From contig CAVRJB010000004.1 in the NCBI GenBank assembly GCA_963721385.1, positions 62,001 through 126,000 on the forward strand: a stretch of DNA of 64,000 nt, in the 5' to 3' direction. Within the stretch, counting starts at the first letter, position 1, and the number at the start of each line of letters is the position of its first letter. The position numbers were made by a program, and so were the translations under genes. Positions 28,198 to 36,594 of this stretch are shown here, in pieces. The notes below the pieces were generated by a model that worked only from the letters and a program-made list of their open reading frames with translations, did not search any database and was not told where the DNA came from. Source of the stretch: DAOMFB01 sp963721385. GTDB taxonomy: Bacteria; Acidobacteriota; Thermoanaerobaculia; UBA5066.

Positions 28198-29391
28198 TCA
28201 AGCGACTTCCAGTCCTGGCTCGAGCCTCACGGCGTCGCGGAGCCGAAGATATCGTGCGGCGCAGAGCTTCGGTTTCCCGTCGAGCCGGGCTGGGACGGCC
28301 TCCTCGCCGGCGGCGTCGAACCAGGCGGCGAAATCGGGGTCGGCGACGGCGGGGACGCCGTTTCTCACGACGGCGCGGAGATCGGCGCGCGAGGCCGAGA
28401 CGAGCGCGTCGGCCGGGTCTCCGCCGGGATCGCGAAGCAGGAGGAAGTCGGCGGGTCCACCCGCCACGACGCGGCCGGCGTCGGGGGCTCCGAGGAGGCG
28501 CGCCGCCGAGGAGGTGACGAGAGGGATCAGCTCCCCGGGGGAAAGGCCGCTCGCCGAGGCCACGCGCAGCTCGGTCAGGAGGTCGAAGGCGCCGGTGAAA
28601 CGAGAGTCGGTTCCGAGCGCGAGGGCGCCGTGCGAGGCGAGCGGGCGCGGGTCGAGCGTCCTTCCGAACATGAACAGGTTGCTGGACGGACACCAGACGA
28701 CCCCGGCGCCCCGTTCGAGGACCCGATCCACGTCCCGGGCCGAAAGGCCGATCGCGTGGACGAGGACCGTGTTCGGCCCGAGCGCGCCGGCGGCCTCGAG
28801 CCGGGAAAGCTCCGAGCCCGAGATGTCGTCGATCCCTTCGGCGAGATGGATGATCCAGGGAGCGTCCTGCGGCGTTTGCGGGTAGCTTTCGGCGACCAGA
28901 GGACCGTACCGCCGCTCCAGCCCGAGAGAGTGGCTCCAACCCATCCGCCGCAGGACGCGCACCGGGAAGGACGGGTCGTCGAACACCGGCAGCCACGGGT
29001 CGTGATTCGCGACGAGGAGAGCTCCGGAGAAGAGGTTCTTGAGCCCGCCGTGCCACGCGCGGACCGCCTCCGGCACCGCGCGGGCCGCCACGACGGCCAG
29101 GTCGCGGAATCGGGGCTGGAACGCCTCGATCCAGGCGTAGCTGTTCGGCTGGAGGCCGATTCCCTCGGGGCGGGGCACTGCGTTCAGCGGGAGGTGGTCG
29201 TGCGCGTTGACGAGAGCCGGGAAGAGGAGGTGCCCTTCGAGCGGGAGGGCGAGTTTCGGGGCCTTCCCGGGGAGCGGCTCGGTGAACCGGCCGCCGTCGA
29301 TCACGACCTCCTGCCGTCCGGCGAAATCAGGGTCCACGACGCGGACGCCGCGGAGCGAGAACGCGCATCGGTCCGCGGGCCGGCCGCTCAC
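28198..29391 (-). CDS. Amidohydrolase of the TRZ/ATZ-type deaminase group
   Basis: A 397-residue metal-dependent hydrolase. The metal-binding HxH is at 64-66 (NAHDHLPL). An IIHLAEG segment with the HxxE motif, a later metal-ligand histidine in VLVHAIGLSARD and the aspartate of LALGTDSRF complete the set. This constellation is typical of aminohydrolases acting on exocyclic or ring amino groups (cytosine, guanine, triazine or nucleoside-type substrates). It is the last gene of the radical SAM operon and starts with a GTG overlapping the upstream stop (GTGA). Context suggests it removes an amine or opens an amide in the same pathway. The substrate cannot be inferred. Confidence 0.8.
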   Translation of the reverse strand: MSGRPADRCAFSLRGVRVVDPDFAGRQEVVIDGGRFTEPLPGKAPKLALPLEGHLLFPALVNAHDHLPLNAVPRPEGIGLQPNSYAWIEAFQPRFRDLAVVAARAVPEAVRAWHGGLKNLFSGALLVANHDPWLPVFDDPSFPVRVLRRMGWSHSLGLERRYGPLVAESYPQTPQDAPWIIHLAEGIDDISGSELSRLEAAGALGPNTVLVHAIGLSARDVDRVLERGAGVVWCPSSNLFMFGRTLDPRPLASHGALALGTDSRFTGAFDLLTELRVASASGLSPGELIPLVTSSAARLLGAPDAGRVVAGGPADFLLLRDPGGDPADALVSASRADLRAVVRNGVPAVADPDFAAWFDAAGEEAVPARLDGKPKLCAARYLRLRDAVRLEPGLEVA

Positions 29392-30437
29392 CGGAGCGCG
29401 AGCGTGCAGACGCAGCGGACGCAGGTCGGGTTCGTTGCCACGTCGAGAGTCTGCCGGAAGGCGAGGGCGCGAGGCGAGTTCAGGACGGCTTCGAGGCTCC
29501 CCTCCTCCCGGAGGTTCCCGAGGGGGGCGTGGAAGAAGCAGGGCCGGACGGTTCCGTCGGCCTCCACGACGCTCGAGACCCACGGCGCGTTGCAGACGTT
29601 CGTCGGGTACGGACCCTGCTCCGCGGCGGCCGTGAAATAGCCGAGCAGGCGCCGCCGGAGCTTCTCCGGGCTCTCGGCGATGAAGCCGGCGTCGAACTCG
29701 GCCGCGAACTCCCTCTCGAGAGCGTGGAGCTCGGCTTCGAGGAGGGGTAGCTCCTCCGCCGCGAGGGCCAGGGCGTGCCGTGGCGTCACCCCGACACCTG
29801 CCGGCCGGTTGAACGCCTCCGAGGAGACGTCGACCGCGAGAAAGCTGATCCGGTCGAGCCCGAGATCGCGGGCCGCGGCCACGGTGTCACGGAGCCGTCC
29901 GGCGTTCCGGCGCTGTACGGTGCAACGGGCCGTGATCGTTCCCGCCGGTCCTGCCGCGCGCACCGCGCGGACGCCGTCGGCGAGCCGGTCGAAGGCCTTC
30001 GGAACGTTGCGGATCTCGTCGTGCACCTCCCGGGGGCCGTCGAGGCTGACGACGAGGTCGTCGACGAACTCCGCGATCCCCGCCGCGTGCCGGGCGAGGA
30101 GAAGCCCGGAGCTGATCAGCGTGATGCCGATCCCGGCCTCCCGGAGGAGGCGGCAGAGCGTGAACGGATCGGAGTGCATCAGGGCTTCGCCGCCGCTCAG
30201 GACGACGCGCTCGACGCCGAGTCGCCGCCATTCGTCCGTCCAGCCGGAGACCTCGCCGGGTGTCAACTCGAAGATCCGCTTTTCTTTCCAGATGTCGCAC
30301 ATGAGGCAGCGACAGTTGCACCGGCTGTGCGGATAGAGGATCAGGATCGGGAGCCGGGTGACGGGCTCGGGTCTCGGGCACGGGACGTCGGCCCGCGAGT
30401 CGCCATCCGGCACCGGGCGGGGCGACAGGCGGGTCAC
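29388..30437 (-). CDS. SPASM-type radical SAM protein
   Basis: A 349-residue radical S-adenosylmethionine enzyme. The [4Fe-4S] motif CxxxCxxC is C40, C44 and C47 (CNCRCLMC). The barrel has VVLSGGEALMHSD and DDLVVSLDGPREVHDEIRN. The C-terminus has the auxiliary-cluster cysteines expected of a SPASM or twitch domain: NVCNAPW, GTVRPCFFHAPLGNL and TCVRCVC. Relatives include peptide-modifying maturases and enzymes acting on sugars or cofactors, so the substrate is open. The start is a GTG overlapping the upstream methyltransferase stop (GTGA), and the stop overlaps the amidohydrolase start the same way. No small precursor peptide gene is visible nearby. Confidence 0.85.
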   Translation of the reverse strand: MTRLSPRPVPDGDSRADVPCPRPEPVTRLPILILYPHSRCNCRCLMCDIWKEKRIFELTPGEVSGWTDEWRRLGVERVVLSGGEALMHSDPFTLCRLLREAGIGITLISSGLLLARHAAGIAEFVDDLVVSLDGPREVHDEIRNVPKAFDRLADGVRAVRAAGPAGTITARCTVQRRNAGRLRDTVAAARDLGLDRISFLAVDVSSEAFNRPAGVGVTPRHALALAAEELPLLEAELHALEREFAAEFDAGFIAESPEKLRRRLLGYFTAAAEQGPYPTNVCNAPWVSSVVEADGTVRPCFFHAPLGNLREEGSLEAVLNSPRALAFRQTLDVATNPTCVRCVCTLALR

Positions 30438-31138
30438 GGCGGCGATCCCTTGCAAAATCGGAAGGCGAGCAGGAGGGGCGAGCCGCGCTCGCGCGCGAAG
30501 CGGTCGAGCGCGCCGGCCCTCTCCCAGAACGGACGCACCTCGCTGCCGATCCCGTAGTCGAGGCGCGCCTCGAACGCGAGGCCGGCGCCCGCCGCCTCGC
30601 GCTCGTGGGCGTGGGGCTCGTGGACGACGTGCGTGACCTCGTGGCTCTTCCCCGAGGCGTCGCGGAAGATCCGGCGGTGGCCCGCACGGATCGCCTCGGG
30701 GTGGAAGTCGGTGACGACCGCCCGGCCGCCGGGGGAGAGGACGCGCGCGAGCTCGCGGTAGAGCGGCGCGAGACGCTGGAGGTGCCCCGACGCGAGCCGG
30801 CACCAGACGACGGCGAAGCGCCCCGCGGGAAAGGGGAGCGCGCCGAGATCCGCCGCGGCAGTGCCGCGGGGGCGCCGCGCGTCCCGCCGCCCCCGGTGGA
30901 GCATCTCGAAGACGAGGTCGGCGCCGAAAACCCGGTCCGGCCGGTCGCCGTCGTGGAAGACGAGACGGCGAGCGGTCCCGCAGGCCGCGTCGAGAAGCGA
31001 CGCCCCGGCGAGCGGCGGGGTGAGGAACGAGACGGCGAGCGTGTCGAGGGTCGAGAGAGGGTTTTCGTCGTCGTACGTCGCCGCCCAGAGGCGGTACGCC
31101 TCGCCGGTCGAAAGCGGAAGAGTCCCCGGCGCGCTCAG
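30434..31138 (-). CDS. Class I SAM-dependent methyltransferase (CTG start likely)
   Basis: A 234-residue Rossmann-fold methyltransferase of the UbiE/Methyltransf_11 type. YRLWAATYDDENPLS begins the conserved region, LLDAACGTARR is motif I, and RVLSPGGRAVVTDFHPEAI is motif IV and its following helix. The frame has no ATG, GTG or TTG before the conserved residues. The only good candidate is a CTG (complement of 31136-31138) that overlaps the upstream radical SAM stop as CTGA, with GAGG eight bases upstream. The gene is translationally coupled on both sides. The acceptor is unknown. Confidence 0.8.
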   Translation of the reverse strand: MSAPGTLPLSTGEAYRLWAATYDDENPLSTLDTLAVSFLTPPLAGASLLDAACGTARRLVFHDGDRPDRVFGADLVFEMLHRGRRDARRPRGTAAADLGALPFPAGRFAVVWCRLASGHLQRLAPLYRELARVLSPGGRAVVTDFHPEAIRAGHRRIFRDASGKSHEVTHVVHEPHAHEREAAGAGLAFEARLDYGIGSEVRPFWERAGALDRFARERGSPLLLAFRFCKGSPP

Positions 31139-32508
31139 AGGGACGGCCTCAGGTGCCCGTAGGCCTGCCGGTCGGGCGGCGCCGGGAGCGCGACCCCGTC
31201 GAAATCGCGGGCGAACTCTTCGACGCGCGCCCGCAGCGCCGGCGTCAGCCAGGGGACGAGCGGAGCCTCGTGGGTCATCCAGCCGACCCACCCGGGCTCG
31301 ATCCACTCCTCGAGCGTGGCCGGCGTCCCCGAGAGAGGGTCGACATTGCCGTACGTCCCGCGCCTCTGCGGCGTTGGCGTGTAGAAGTAGGTGATCAACT
31401 TCATCGCCGGGTTGACGCCCCGGAGCTTCCGGATGAAGTCGAGCGTCTTCTCGGTCTCGCCAGCGGGATCGTCCGGGTCGCCGAAGACGAACGAGAACTC
31501 CGGGACGATGCCGAACGACTTCGCCCTCTCGGCGAGCGCCAGCGTCTCGGCCGTCGTGAGGTTCTTCGACATCTTCCGGAGCGTTTCGTCGGAGCCCGAC
31601 TCGGCGCCGAAGAAGACCATCGAGCAGCCCGCGCGCCGGATCGCTTCCCACGTCGCGTCGGAGAAGCGGTTCATCACGTCGATCCGCGCCTCGCACCACC
31701 ACTTCAGGCCCAGGGGCGCGAGCCGGTCGCAAAGCTCCCGGGCGTGGTCCTCCTTCAGAAAGAAGTTGTTGTCGTAAAAGTGGACCGCGTCGACGCCGTG
31801 CTCGTGGACGAGCGTCGCGAGCACCCGCGCCGTCCGCGCCGGCGCAGCGAACTTCTCGAGGCTTCCGAAGGCCGCGATGACGCCGCAGAAATTGCACGTG
31901 TAGGGGCAGCCGATCGACGCCTGGTGGACGGCGTTCCGTGACCCGAGCGCCGTCGGATGGAGGTACGTCTCGACGTCGATCCGGTGGTAGGGCGGGTCGG
32001 GGAAGGCGTCGGGGCCGTCCCATGCGCGCTCGGGGCTCCGCCGCTCACTCCCGGCGTCGGCCCACGCGAGTCCCGCGACGTCGGCGGGCTCCTTTCGGCC
32101 CGCGAGGACGCCGAGGAGGTCGAGGAAGGTTCGCTCCCCCTGGCCGCGGACGACCCAGTCGACGTACGGCGCGCGGAGGACCGGCTCTGGCCAGAGCGTC
32201 GGGAACGCGCCGCCCCAGACAATCGGGACACCGGGGAAACGCGCCTTCAGGGCCTTCGCGATCGGAACCGCCGCGACCAGCTGCGGACCCGGCATGACGG
32301 TCATCGCCACGCAGGTGACCGGATCCACGCTCCCGAGCCGCGCCTCGATTTCGGCGGACGCCTCGGCGAGAGGGTCCGCATCGGGGAGGTTCCCGTCCAG
32401 GATCCTCCAGGTCGTCCCCTCGGGGAGGGCCGCGCCGAGGGCCATGACGGAGAGCGGGAAACGCCGGTTCTTCGGTCTCGTGGCCCGGGGATTGAGAAGC
32501 AGTATCAC
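31135..32508 (-). CDS. B12-binding-type radical SAM protein (downstream copy)
   Basis: A 457-residue protein. Residues 1-150 form a Rossmann-like cobalamin-binding-type domain (VILLLNPRATRPKNRRFPL, IVWGGAFPTLWPEPVL, VVRGQGERTFLDLL). The radical SAM barrel follows with C201, C205 and C208 (CPYTCNFC) and a VFFGAESGSDETL segment. The classical DxHxxG cobalamin motif is not visible, so cobalamin use is uncertain. Relatives perform methylations, cyclisations or rearrangements on lipids, tetrapyrroles and antibiotics. The start is a GTG ten bases after the upstream methyltransferase stop. It is one of two such enzymes in this operon. Confidence 0.82.
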   Translation of the reverse strand: MILLLNPRATRPKNRRFPLSVMALGAALPEGTTWRILDGNLPDADPLAEASAEIEARLGSVDPVTCVAMTVMPGPQLVAAVPIAKALKARFPGVPIVWGGAFPTLWPEPVLRAPYVDWVVRGQGERTFLDLLGVLAGRKEPADVAGLAWADAGSERRSPERAWDGPDAFPDPPYHRIDVETYLHPTALGSRNAVHQASIGCPYTCNFCGVIAAFGSLEKFAAPARTARVLATLVHEHGVDAVHFYDNNFFLKEDHARELCDRLAPLGLKWWCEARIDVMNRFSDATWEAIRRAGCSMVFFGAESGSDETLRKMSKNLTTAETLALAERAKSFGIVPEFSFVFGDPDDPAGETEKTLDFIRKLRGVNPAMKLITYFYTPTPQRRGTYGNVDPLSGTPATLEEWIEPGWVGWMTHEAPLVPWLTPALRARVEEFARDFDGVALPAPPDRQAYGHLRPSL

Positions 32509-32518
32509 CCGGTGGCCA

Positions 32519-33319
32519 TCATACGGCGGCGACCCAGAGGTCGAACCGCGACGGCGGCCGCGCGCGAGAGAGGAGCGCACGCAGGCCGCGGAGCTCGTAG
32601 GCCAGCGGATAGAGGACGCGGAGCCGCCGGAAGCGGAGGCCGAACGGGAGGGCGGCCGCGTCGAGCCGCGCGGGGGTCAGGTACTCGATCGAGCCGAGCG
32701 CGAGAAGGTCGTCGGCGAGGTCGGGATACGCGATCCGCGTGGTCCGATCGCGCTCGCGGAGCATCGTCTCTCCCGCTTCCGCCGTCCGGTAGAAGGGGGA
32801 GTCGAGGATCGCGACCGTTCCGCCCGGCCGGACGACGCGCCGCGCGTCGGCAAGGACGTTCGCGAGATCCGTCGCGTAGTGGAGAGAGGCGTTGTAGAGA
32901 ACGAGGTCGAACGACGCGGCGGCGAAGGGAAGCTCCTCGAAGCGGGCCGCCACGCGGCCGAACGCCGGCGACCTTCGCCGCGTGAAGACGCGCGAGGCCG
33001 CAAGGCCGTCGACGGCGTCGACCCGGGCGTCGAGCGCGACCGCCCGGTGCCCGCGTGCGGTCATCCGGGCCGAGAGCCAGCCGTCGCCCGCGCCGAGGTC
33101 GAGGATCGCGAGCGGCCGACCCGCGGCGCGCTCCCTCGGCGCGAGGACCGCCGAGAGAAACCGGTCGAAGGTCCGAGCCCGGATTCGCCACTGGGGCGCG
33201 AAGGGGCCGGTCGTGACCCAGGGAAGCGCGAGACGGTCGGCCTCGCTCGTCCCGCGCCCTTCGCGCTCGCGAAGGGCGGCGTAGGCGGCTGCCCAGCGCT
33301 GGAACGGCGAGGCGCTCAC
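32519..33319 (-). CDS. Class I SAM-dependent methyltransferase (middle copy)
   Basis: A 266-residue methyltransferase with motif I ILDLGAGDGWLS (about residues 71-82), the acidic pair in VALDARVDAVDG, and the post-motif ASFDLVLYNASLHYA and VVRPGGTVAILDSPFY. The N-terminus (SPFQRWAAAYAALREREGRG) is an extra helical cap. The start is a GTG that overlaps the stop of the preceding methyltransferase gene (GTGA). It is not closely similar to the two other methyltransferases of the operon, so they are not simple duplicates. Confidence 0.8.
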   Translation of the reverse strand: MSASPFQRWAAAYAALREREGRGTSEADRLALPWVTTGPFAPQWRIRARTFDRFLSAVLAPRERAAGRPLAILDLGAGDGWLSARMTARGHRAVALDARVDAVDGLAASRVFTRRRSPAFGRVAARFEELPFAAASFDLVLYNASLHYATDLANVLADARRVVRPGGTVAILDSPFYRTAEAGETMLRERDRTTRIAYPDLADDLLALGSIEYLTPARLDAAALPFGLRFRRLRVLYPLAYELRGLRALLSRARPPSRFDLWVAAV

Positions 33320-34143
33320 GCCGCCGTCCGGACGAAGTCGAGGAGGACGTGGTCGCCGAGGAGGGCGAGCGGCCGCGCGGCGGCCCGGTCGAGCGCCTCG
33401 AGGGCCGCGAGGAGGCGCGGCCAGCGCGAGATCCCGGGCTCGGCGGAGCTGGGCGGGACGAAGACCCCGACGCCGACTGTCCGCTGAAGCGCGAAGTGCG
33501 GCGCGAAGGCGCGCGCGAAGGCGCGCGGTCCGGGATAGGTCACCGAGAACTCGTGGCCGCCGAGGCGCGCCGGAACCGGCCCGCGCGCGAGCCGCCGGAA
33601 AGCCGCACGGCCCTTGCCGCGGAGGAGCAGCACCGCGGTCTCCCCGGGTGAGAAGGGGCCGAAGACGACGAGGAGGACGCGCCCGCCGGGCCGGACGAGG
33701 CTCGCGAGGGCCCGGGCGGCGGCAGGGTGGTCCGCGACGCAATTGAACGCGGCGAAGTTGGAGAAGGCCCCGTCGAAGGGAGGCTCACCCGCGGCGGCGC
33801 GGCACGCTGCGAAGTCGGCCAGCTCCTCGATGGCGACCCGCTCGCCCCGCACGTCCTTCGAGAGTCCCGCCGCCGCGGCCTTCTCGCGCGTCCGCGCGAC
33901 CATCGCGGGCGCGCCGTCGGTCACGAGGACCCGACGACCTTCCCCGGCCAGAAAGAGGGCGTCCTCGCCCGTGCCCCCGCCCAGCTCGAGAAGCGACGAG
34001 CCGGCGGGAAAGGCGGCCAGCAGCTCGCGCCGGACGGCGCGCCGCTGCGCGGCGACGCTTCTCCAGGGAGTGAAGCGGTCGTCGAACCGGTCCGCCACCG
34101 CGTCGAACGCTTGAAGGGGCGGGGGGAGGCCGGCCGTCGTCAG
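33316..34143 (-). CDS. Class I SAM-dependent methyltransferase (first copy in operon)
   Basis: About 275 residues. The conserved region starts FDAVADRFDDRFTPWRSVAAQRRAV. Motif I is LLELGGGTGEDALFLA, the acidic loop is VLVTDGAPAMV, and LVRPGGRVLLVVFGPFSPGE follows. As in two other genes here, the only start that includes the whole conserved N-terminus is a CTG (complement of 34141-34143) overlapping the upstream stop as CTGA, with GGAAG four bases before it. A GTG 45 bases downstream (complement of 34096-34098) is the conventional alternative but would cut into the FDAVADRF motif. Confidence 0.78.
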   Translation of the reverse strand: MTTAGLPPPLQAFDAVADRFDDRFTPWRSVAAQRRAVRRELLAAFPAGSSLLELGGGTGEDALFLAGEGRRVLVTDGAPAMVARTREKAAAAGLSKDVRGERVAIEELADFAACRAAAGEPPFDGAFSNFAAFNCVADHPAAARALASLVRPGGRVLLVVFGPFSPGETAVLLLRGKGRAAFRRLARGPVPARLGGHEFSVTYPGPRAFARAFAPHFALQRTVGVGVFVPPSSAEPGISRWPRLLAALEALDRAAARPLALLGDHVLLDFVRTAA

Positions 34144-35594
34144 GAGGCTTCCGTCGCCGCGCGCGGAAGCGTCGCGGCCTTCAGGATCGAGCGCTCCGAC
34201 CGGAACTCCGGCTCGCGCCGGCGGAGGTCCTGCCAGGCCTCCTCGATCTCCGCGCCGGTCATGGGCCCCGGCCGGCCGGCGAGGACGAGAGCCTCCGCGT
34301 GAAGGAGGTCGCGCACGGTCCGGTAGAAGGGGCCGGTGTACGTCCCCTCGAAGAGCATGGCGAGCTCGTCGCTGTCGCTCCAGTTCGTCTGCGTCCGCAT
34401 CTGCTCGCGGACGCGCTCGTAAAAGGTGGTGCCGGGGAGGGGATAAGAGACCGAGACGCCGATGTCGTGGGGCCGCTCCTGGCGCATCAGGTCTCTCGTC
34501 GCGACGACGTCGTCCCACGTCTCGCCGGGATAGCCGAGCTGCAGGAACCACGAGGGGGCGACGCCGCTCGCGCGGAGGAGCCGCGTGGCGCGCCGGACCT
34601 GCTCGACGCGGGTTCCCTTCTCCATGGCGTCGAGGATCTTCTGCGCCCCCGTCTCGACGCCCATCCAGACCTCCTCGGCGCCGGCGTCGGCCAGGGCGGC
34701 AACGGAAGACGGCGTCATCAGGTCGACGCGCGACTGCATCGTGAACGGGATCCGGGCGTCCCGCGCGGCGACCTCCTCGGCGAACGACTCGATCCAGCGG
34801 GGGCTCAGGCCGAAGATGTCGTCGGCGAACCAGACGTGGCCGGGTCGGACCGTCTTCTTCAGGGCCGCGAGCTCCGCGGCGACGGCAGCCGGGCTCCGCT
34901 GGGCGTAGCGCGTCCCGTAGAGGGGCTTCGCGCACCAGTTGCAGTGAAACGGACAGCCCCGCGTCGTGACGACGTTCCACGAGAGCCGGCCATGGGCCTT
35001 CAGCCACACAGCGCGGTAACGCGCCACGTCGACGAGGTCCCAGGCCGGGAGCGGGAGCGAATCGAGGTCCTCGACGAAGGGGCGGGTCGGAGTCCGGTGG
35101 ACGAGGCCGCCGGAGGCGGGGAGCGCGAGGCCGGCGATCCCGGCAAGGCCGGCGTCGTTCCGTTCCCAGGCCTCGACCAGCTCTGGAAACGTCCGCTCCG
35201 TCTCGCCGAGGACGACCGCGTCGGCCCCGGCGGCGAAGAAGAGGTCGGGGTGGTCCGAGACGTCGGATCCGTTCGCGGCGACCCGGCACCCGCGCGCCTT
35301 TGCGGCGGCGACCATGGCGAGAGCGGCTTCCCGCATCCGCGTCGTGCACATCTTCGTCAGGAAGTTGAAGTTGTCCTCGAGCAGGCCGACCACGTCGGGG
35401 TGGATTTCCTCGAGGCAGTGCGAGAACTCGCTCTCCCCCTTCGAGAGCATGGCGTCGAAGAGGTGGACGTCGTGCCCCCGGGCGCGCAGGACCGACGCCG
35501 TGATCAACGCCGCGAGGGGCGGGTAAGGCCGCATCTTCCTCGTCTGCTTGGCGTCGTAGGCCAGGAAATACGAATGCGCGAGCAGGATCCGCAA
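34140..35594 (-). CDS. B12-binding-type radical SAM protein (upstream copy)
   Basis: A 484-residue protein in the general BchE/HpnJ-like class. The N-terminal cobalamin-binding-type domain runs from LRILLAHSYFLAYDAKQTRK through FFAAGADAVVLGETERTFPELV. The radical SAM barrel has C214, C218 and C221 (CPFHCNWC) followed by DDIFGLSPRWIE, VWMGVETGAQKILDAM and a GYPGETWDDV segment. The start is a TTG (complement of 35592-35594) with a strong GAAGGGGGG element three bases before it (35598-35606). It lies 24 bases from the HPr-kinase-like gene. The reaction could be methyl transfer, ring formation or bond cleavage; the sequence does not decide. Confidence 0.82.
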   Translation of the reverse strand: MRILLAHSYFLAYDAKQTRKMRPYPPLAALITASVLRARGHDVHLFDAMLSKGESEFSHCLEEIHPDVVGLLEDNFNFLTKMCTTRMREAALAMVAAAKARGCRVAANGSDVSDHPDLFFAAGADAVVLGETERTFPELVEAWERNDAGLAGIAGLALPASGGLVHRTPTRPFVEDLDSLPLPAWDLVDVARYRAVWLKAHGRLSWNVVTTRGCPFHCNWCAKPLYGTRYAQRSPAAVAAELAALKKTVRPGHVWFADDIFGLSPRWIESFAEEVAARDARIPFTMQSRVDLMTPSSVAALADAGAEEVWMGVETGAQKILDAMEKGTRVEQVRRATRLLRASGVAPSWFLQLGYPGETWDDVVATRDLMRQERPHDIGVSVSYPLPGTTFYERVREQMRTQTNWSDSDELAMLFEGTYTGPFYRTVRDLLHAEALVLAGRPGPMTGAEIEEAWQDLRRREPEFRSERSILKAATLPRAATEAS

Positions 35595-35617
35595 GCGCCC
35601 CCCTTCAAATAGTGACA

Positions 35618-36538
35618 CTACCTCACGAGGGAGGCGAGGAGAGCCACCGCGCCCGAAAGGTCCCGCGCCCCGTCGAGCCGGAATCCTCCCGTCCGCGCCC
35701 ACGACCGCGCGACCCCGTCGGGATTTCCGGCCGCCCGCTCCTGCGGAATCTCCCCCTCCCGAAACGCCGCCAGGAACTCCTCCTCGGAGAGCGGGACGAG
35801 AGCCGCGGGCGTCGCGTCGCGGTCGCCGAGGAGAATGGGCGCCACAAGGCTCGCACGGCGAAGCGCAGGCCGGCTTCCCTCGAAGAGGTCGAGTCGCCTC
35901 TTCGGCTCGCCGCCCGTGAACGCGAAGCGCGTCCGGGGCACGAGCCCGAGGAGCGCCGCGGCGTCGGGGCGGAGGGTGAGATCGCGGACGGCGGCGGATA
36001 GGTCGCAGGCATCGTCCCGCGCGACGAGGAGGCTCTCGTCCGCGAGGACGCCGAGGCCCGACGCGAACGCCGCTCCGACCAGCGTCGACTTGCCGGCGCC
36101 GGCGCCGCCGCGGATCACCGCCGCTCCGCGGGGCCCGGTCACGGCGCCCGCGTGAAGGACCTGCCAGCCGCGGCGGGAGAGGAGGACGGCGGCCGGCGCT
36201 TCGAGGGCACAGCGGGCCGCGAGCGCGGGCTCGGCGTCGAGAAGGCCGGAAGAGACTGTGCCGCCGACGCGGAACGCGGCGAGGTCGATCACGACGTCGA
36301 GATGGCCGGGGATCGTCACACGGTAGGCCTTCTCCGCGTGCTGCCAGACGACCTCGCGCTCGGCCTGGGCGGGAGGCGCCCCGCTCGGAAGGACGTCGAG
36401 GCGGAATTCGAGGACCGACGGACCGGGGTCTCCCTTGCTCCAGAGCCGCGCCGCCAGGCCGAAGAGACGCAAATCGCCCGTCGTCAGGACGACGTGATCG
36501 CGGGGCGGGGCGTATCCGCGCTGCGTCAGGCGGGTCAT
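35618..36538 (-). CDS. HPr kinase-like P-loop protein
   Basis: A 306-residue protein related to the C-terminal P-loop domain of HPr kinase/phosphorylase. The LHAGAV segment (128-133) precedes Walker A GGAGAGKST (144-152) and the acidic LADES (165-169). The N-terminal 120 residues are a separate domain. Such truncated HprK-like kinases occur in non-PTS contexts such as the HPr-rel-A systems and some peptide clusters, where they are thought to phosphorylate small molecules or peptides. No HPr gene is visible here. The ATG (complement of 36536-36538) is preferred, with an in-frame GTG 42 bases upstream as alternative. It heads the radical SAM operon and is divergent from the 13-repeat protein. 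Confidence 0.75.
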   Translation of the reverse strand: MTRLTQRGYAPPRDHVVLTTGDLRLFGLAARLWSKGDPGPSVLEFRLDVLPSGAPPAQAEREVVWQHAEKAYRVTIPGHLDVVIDLAAFRVGGTVSSGLLDAEPALAARCALEAPAAVLLSRRGWQVLHAGAVTGPRGAAVIRGGAGAGKSTLVGAAFASGLGVLADESLLVARDDACDLSAAVRDLTLRPDAAALLGLVPRTRFAFTGGEPKRRLDLFEGSRPALRRASLVAPILLGDRDATPAALVPLSEEEFLAAFREGEIPQERAAGNPDGVARSWARTGGFRLDGARDLSGAVALLASLVR

Positions 36539-36594
36539 CGGAGCGCAACCTTTCGGCGGATGGCGCGTCCATACTCTCACGGAGGGCTCCGCCC

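Noticed and set aside
28198..30437. A menaquinone (futalosine) pathway reading of the amidohydrolase plus radical SAM genes
   Set aside because: The radical SAM proteins lack the features of MqnE and MqnC, and no MqnA, MqnB or MqnD homologue is present.
29388..36538. A ribosomally made peptide cluster with a precursor gene
   Set aside because: Intergenic gaps are at most a few tens of bases, so no place exists for a precursor within the operon, and no leader-like small frame with a ribosome-binding site was seen next to it. A distant precursor is not excluded.
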